64,000 nt of DNA. It comes from Tachypleus tridentatus. Taxonomy: Eukaryota; Arthropoda; Merostomata; Xiphosura; Limulidae. Positions 55,101-61,100 of this stretch are shown here, piece after piece. The stretch lies in the NCBI RefSeq assembly GCF_004210375.1, contig NC_134825.1:7998001-8062000 (forward strand), read 5' to 3'. A program made the translations under genes and the position numbers. How positions within the stretch are numbered: position 1 is the first letter of the stretch; each line of letters begins with the position of its first letter. The notes below the pieces were generated by a model. The model was not told the DNA's origin and did no database searches. It saw only the letters and a program-made list of their open reading frames with translations.

Positions 55101-58100
55101 ATATACATAAACTATGTAATATGAAACTCTTACATTTTACTAGTATTTTTATCCTCTGATTACTGACTTTTTGTAGTTATCATTGACTACAATTGAAGTT
55201 CAGGTGCCCATACATTTAAAAATCATTGTATTCATAATTTGTAAACACTTCACTTTTTTCCATAATGAGTTCTGTTTACTATACAGTAATATTTAACTTC
55301 ATATAAGTTTAATTTCCATAGCTTTCAGATTTGTATTAAGTGTATTGTTTGAAGAGGTATGTGGCACAGAGTATGAGTAATTGCTGACCTTTGGCCACAT
55401 TATTTGATCGGATTCTACAAAGCACTGCAACCATTCATTAAAGATCCTGTTTTCCATAGGATAAAATTCCTTTGTTTGTTTTTTTCTTTCATAGCCATAG
55501 CATTTTCAAATCAAAGGCCCCTCATTCACGTGTAGCCCGAGTTGGCATATTAGTTGCAAGTTATCTTTATCCAAGTTTGCTGCTATGTTTATCTTGTAAA
55601 CCAACACTTTACCTTTTCATTTGTCATTGTATACATTTCCAGTTCAATGTCACTTTCATCAAAAGATAAATATCTTCATTTCTTCTACTTGCTGTCAAAT
55701 AGTTATCTCAAGATTAGTGATGTCGAGAAACCCACTTGTAGAGAAATATATATGCAAAACAGCTCGTTTAGGTTGAGAAAATATTTTACATAGAAGAGCG
55801 AACAACGTTTGACCTTCTTCGGTCATTGTCAGGTTCACAAAGAAAGAGGTAACTGACCGGAAGCTGACCACATGTTTGAAAGGGGTTGTGTAACTGAGTG
55901 TCGGAATGTAGAGGCGGTGTTAGATGTTTGAATATATAATTTTATTTATGTAAAATATTTATCTATGTAAAATATTTTCTCAACCCAAATGAGCCATTTT
56001 GCATATATATATCTCAAGATTAATTAGTTGCAATTTGGTCGCCTACTTTTGGCCCTGAAACTCATTTTATTGACTGAGTAATAAGAGTAATAAAAAAGAG
56101 TGATACTTTTATACCAAAGCACATGTAAGATTACTTGTAATGATGAGAACATTTTGCACTGTCTTGAGTAATTTGTTTTTGTCTATTACTGGCCAAACAG
56201 TAATTGGATGAACTCATAGATTTTCTGTGAAAACTATATGTATTTCATCTTTCAGCAGATCTAATGAATTTTGATGGTTTTATTGTTCAAGTTTTTTGTG
56301 ACTCAGATTTTTAGGTGCCCTTTAACCAATAAATTTATTTTCTTGCACAAAATAGACTCTTAAGAAAGATTTTAGGGTTAAACAAAGCTTAAATAATTGA
56401 GAAATTCATAAAAGTTGAGAGAAGTTTTATTGAGTATTGTATTGTTACACGCTGTTAAAGATTTATTAAACCTGTAGTCCAACAGTTCCTGGAGAAAAAT
56501 AACAAGAACTTATAATTCTAGCATGGGATCTTCCTACTTCAGGGGTCAATTGGAAATGAGTAGGAAGTGCAAAACATGAAAGTTAGTGAAGACTAACAGC
56601 ATGTATTAAAGACAAAGTGTGCATGTTAGGGGAGACCAAGGGCACATCTATCAAAGACATAAAGTGTGAGAGTTAGTGAAGACTAACAGCATGTATTAAA
56701 GACATAAAGTGTGCATGTGAGGGAAGACCAAGGACACATCTATCAAAGACATAAAGTGTGAGAGTTAGTGAAGACTAACAGCATGTATTAAAGACATAAA
56801 GCATGTGTGTTAGGGAAGACCAAGGATACATTTATCTATTAAAGACATAAAGTGTGAGAGTTAGTGAAGACCGAGGACATATACATATCTATTAAAGTCC
56901 TAAAATATGAAAAAATAGTGAAGACCAATGACAGATATCTATTACAAACCACTGTTGCAACTGAGGACAGGATTTGAATGGTGGTGTTATTGGTGTAACA
57001 GTGATTTGTAGTGTATGGAAAGAGAAGAATGTAAAATGTAATTGTTGAAGAAGGAAATGGAAGAAATAAAGTAATTGGTAAAATAGGAGGTGAGAAAACT
57101 AGAGAAAGTATTCAAACTGGACTGTAAGCAATGCATAAATATAATAAAGGTTAAGGATAGTCAAGGCAGATGAAGAAGGAAATAATAGAAAAATAAATTT
57201 ATTGATAAGAAAGTAAGAAACGAGGAGAAGCCATAATAACTAGGAAAAAAGTAATAAATTAGATGTTTAATATAAAGGGACATCTTTCATATGAAAATTA
57301 AATCAGAGACTTGATTTGTATTGTCAACCTGATAATTACTATGTGATACCCTGTGGAAATATTACACATTTGTACAGGATAGATTGAAATATGTAAAATC
57401 AAAATTAATAACCTGATAATTTTGGTAAAGCCTTGTAGTTTAGAAATAAGACAAAGCAATACAGTTTTAACGAGTTGTTATTAGTACATGTAATTATGAA
57501 ATTAATTATCATACATACCAGTAATAATTTATCAGTAAGTTTATAGTGTTGACTGCTCCAAGTGCAAAATAATATTCGTGTTAAGATAAAAAAGATTTCT
57601 TTATATTTGAAAATGTCTAAATCTCATTTGCTTAATCTCTCAAACCTAAATAAACGTCAAACGTTTTTTTCATTAAACCATTATATACTCTTCAAAAACA
57701 GAAACACAAAAGGCAAAATATGAGACAAATTGTTAACAAGTTTATTCCGGGTAGTTCTGTATGACGTGTGAAACTTTGCACATTCACTGCTGAACATCCA
57801 AAGTCTGCAAAGGCAAAGTCCACGCTCACTAGTTGACGTTTAACGTCACTCAACGTCAACAACGAGTATGCGCCCCGTGAGCATCAATAACTGCTTGGCA
57901 TCTCCTGCCCATGGAAGCGATGAGATGACGAATCACATCCTGTGGAATGGCTGTCCACTCAGCCTGCAAAGCTGCTGCAAGCTGAGGTAGAGTCTGCAGT
58001 TGAGGTTGTCGCCGTCGCAGACGTCAGTCCAATTCGTCCTAAAGATGTTCGATGGGGTTTAAATCTGGTGACCTGGAGGTCCAGGGAAGAATGTTGATGT

Positions 58101-61100
58101 TGTGGTTTCTCAAGAAGACAGTGGTGAGTCGGGCTGTGTGAGGACATGCGTTGTCATGTTGAAAAATGTCGTTGACATTCTCCATGATGGGCTGCAAATG
58201 GGGCCTAAGAATTTCGTCGACGGTTAGCACGGTCTGATCGGAAATCCTACACAGCCCTGGTATGGTTGAGGCAGTAGACGTCGCAGTGGTGGTCCTATCC
58301 TGAAGGTGACGTAACTGGATGTTGCGATCTTGTGGGGGCGTGGTGACACGAGGTCTGCCAGATCGTGGACAGTCACGAGTTGATCCATGTTGTTGGTGAC
58401 GATTCCATAGCCTTATGATGGTGCTTTGGTGGACATTCACAGCTCTGGCAACATCTAATCGAGATTTGCCAGCTTCCAAGCGACCAATGGCGTTGTTGCG
58501 TTGTGCTTCAGTCAGTCTTGGCATAACTGTATTGCATGTCGGTGGCTTAACACTGAGCTATGGAAACCGAAAACCCGTCACTTTTATAGGGATTTTGCAC
58601 TTGCAGAACATGCAGATCTCTCAATCAAATTTATTGGACATGCGTGCATTTTGGCGAAAAAATCCGATGTTTTCCTCCATTTTCAAAGTGCACAACTTTT
58701 ATTGTCATTTTGGTCTGACAATCAGTGCCTTAACACGTGTAACAGCACATACTCTGAACTTGTAACGTTATTACATATATTTCTCTTTAAAATAACAAAA
58801 ATATCCCTTTTGCGCTTCTTGTTTTGAAGAGTATATTTTATTTCTTATTGTATCTATTCTTGATCAGCCTTGTAACCACCACAAGCAAATATGAATAAAT
58901 CTGAATTACACATTTTTTGTTCCTATAATGACTACAGATAGTAGCTAGAAAGGACAGTTCTTTATTTTGAATTGCTTTAAGTTGGTAGCAGCAGTATATA
59001 TCTGTTTATAACTAATTTTTTTTTGTTTTATTGCCTTTGAACTTGAACTAACTAATCTACCCTTGATCAGTTGTAAATTACTTAGTGGACACATAGCTTG
59101 ATGTATTGAAGGACTTTATGCACAAGCTGTCCTCGAGCATATCTTGTCAAAAATGATTACTATCTTCAGTTTTCTTACCTAATCTAACCTTATATAGCTT
59201 TAGATGTTTCAAATTCTTACTTTTTAATATTTTTATAATAATAAAGAAAGAAAAACATGAAAAACAAGGAACATACATACATATATATATTTTGTTTTTC
59301 CTGTTGGTTCCCAGTGAAATTTAATCCTACTTTTTATACTAATAGCACAAGCATCCTGAATAATTTTTATTTACTTGCATAATGCACCTAAGAACAGAGA
59401 ATTATAACATGCATAAAGCAAAATGATAATGTAACTGGCCTTCTGATTATGATGCAAAAATCTTAAAATAATTTTTGAAGCTTTTCAAATCGAACACTAC
59501 AAGATAAATTTTCAGACTGAAGAAGAAAAAGACAGTACTGTATTGAAAACAAAATAATTTGATATATTAAAACTTTGTTTTTCTATCAATTATAAATAAT
59601 ATAGTGTAAACTGTTACAGAGAACTATTTGTGATAGGTGGGTTTAATTTTCCAGATTATGACACCATAAAAGATATTCTTGAAAACTAGACAAATTAGAC
59701 TTTGCCTTTGTGATACATATGTGATGTGATTTCCTATAGCTAAGCCACATTAGGCTATCTACTGATTGTGATGTGTATGCTGTAATAAGTAATTTATATT
59801 GAATCCTTTACTTCAGATAGGTTTAGTAAATGGATTAGAGAAGGAAAAAGGCCTAGAGGACAGAAGTGATGATTCACATACTAGAGAAGATTGTTTTTTA
59901 AAAATACTTCTTCTAAAATTAAAAATTTAAAACTTGTATTATATTTAATTTTTTAACTGTTTTGATGCCAATTTTATTCTTATAAAATTGTTTAATTATA
60001 TTTTGAATGTAACTTTCCAAAAGGTCATGACATATGCTCTTTGACCTACCAGTAGCAAGAGAGTTGAAAGAGTAATTTCTGTATGTTGAAGTAGAGAAAT
60101 AATGCATTAAATTGTTGTCGTTTCACTTGTTAAATGTAATTTGGGAACTTTCATGTTTTTATAATTTGATTTTTAAATCCAAAAGTAACTTGCTGAAGTT
60201 TTGCTTTCTGAAATTGGCTTATCATGGCAGACTTGTTTGTGTAAAAATGGCTGGTTTGGGTTGAGAAAATGATTTTGTAGAGAAGCGAACAATGTTTTGA
60301 CCTTCTTCAGTCATCGTCAGGTTCACAGAGAAAGAAAGAGGTAACTGACCAATAGCTGACCACATGAAACACCTTTATACCTATATTAATAAATATAATC
60401 AAACATCTAAGCACACCCTCTACATTCCTACACTCAGTCACACAACCCCCTTCAACATGTGTTTAGCTATTGGTTTTTACATATATATTTTTCTCTACAA
60501 GTGGGTTTTCTCATCATCACTGATGGCAGACTTAATTTCGTAAGGTTATCTGAAGTTGTTGGTTTCTCAAATTTGACCTGTTTTTCTTTTAAAGAGGTTT
60601 CAAGGTACTATCAAAGAAAGCAGGGATTATGACTCTTCTCTAACATGATATGTTTGACAACAAGAGGGTATAGGAAGTTTAATAAACTGTATGTTAACTG
60701 AAATACTTGAAAATAACTAGAACACTTCAACTGATTGCTTAAATCAATGATAATAGTGTATTTTTAAACTGTGTAATTAAACATTTTTTAATTTTATAAT
60801 TATTTGACCATTAAGATTAGTTATTTAAAATCCATATTTATATTTTGGGGGACTACATGATGGTACCAAAAGATAGAAATATGTTTGAAAAACACCCTGT
60901 TGATAACCTAATTCTTTTGTGTTTCTGCTGATTGAAGGCAGTAGTTCTCCTTTTGCATGTTGGAAGAAAATATGATCACATTCACTTGCAAAGAGAATTA
61001 TGTATATATCTTCTTATGTTGCAACAGATGGGCTCTTTGATTCTTTATTGGGAGGATCCTCTCCAGATAAGAAACCTGATGAGTCTGTCTCTTCATTCAA

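Larger units (their letters stand above)
55078..61027 (+). other. TOP2 intron 20
   Basis: GT-AG intron, 5.9 kb. Holds HL copies 3 and 4, the degenerate 90-bp array, a Tc1/mariner element and an R3 copy (58838-60130) with a reverse SINE A remnant at 59721-59786. Confidence 0.7.

Noticed and set aside
55717..60530. HL elements as ordinary MITEs
   Set aside because: Inverted ends fit, but 13- and 18-bp target duplications do not fit known MITE superfamilies.
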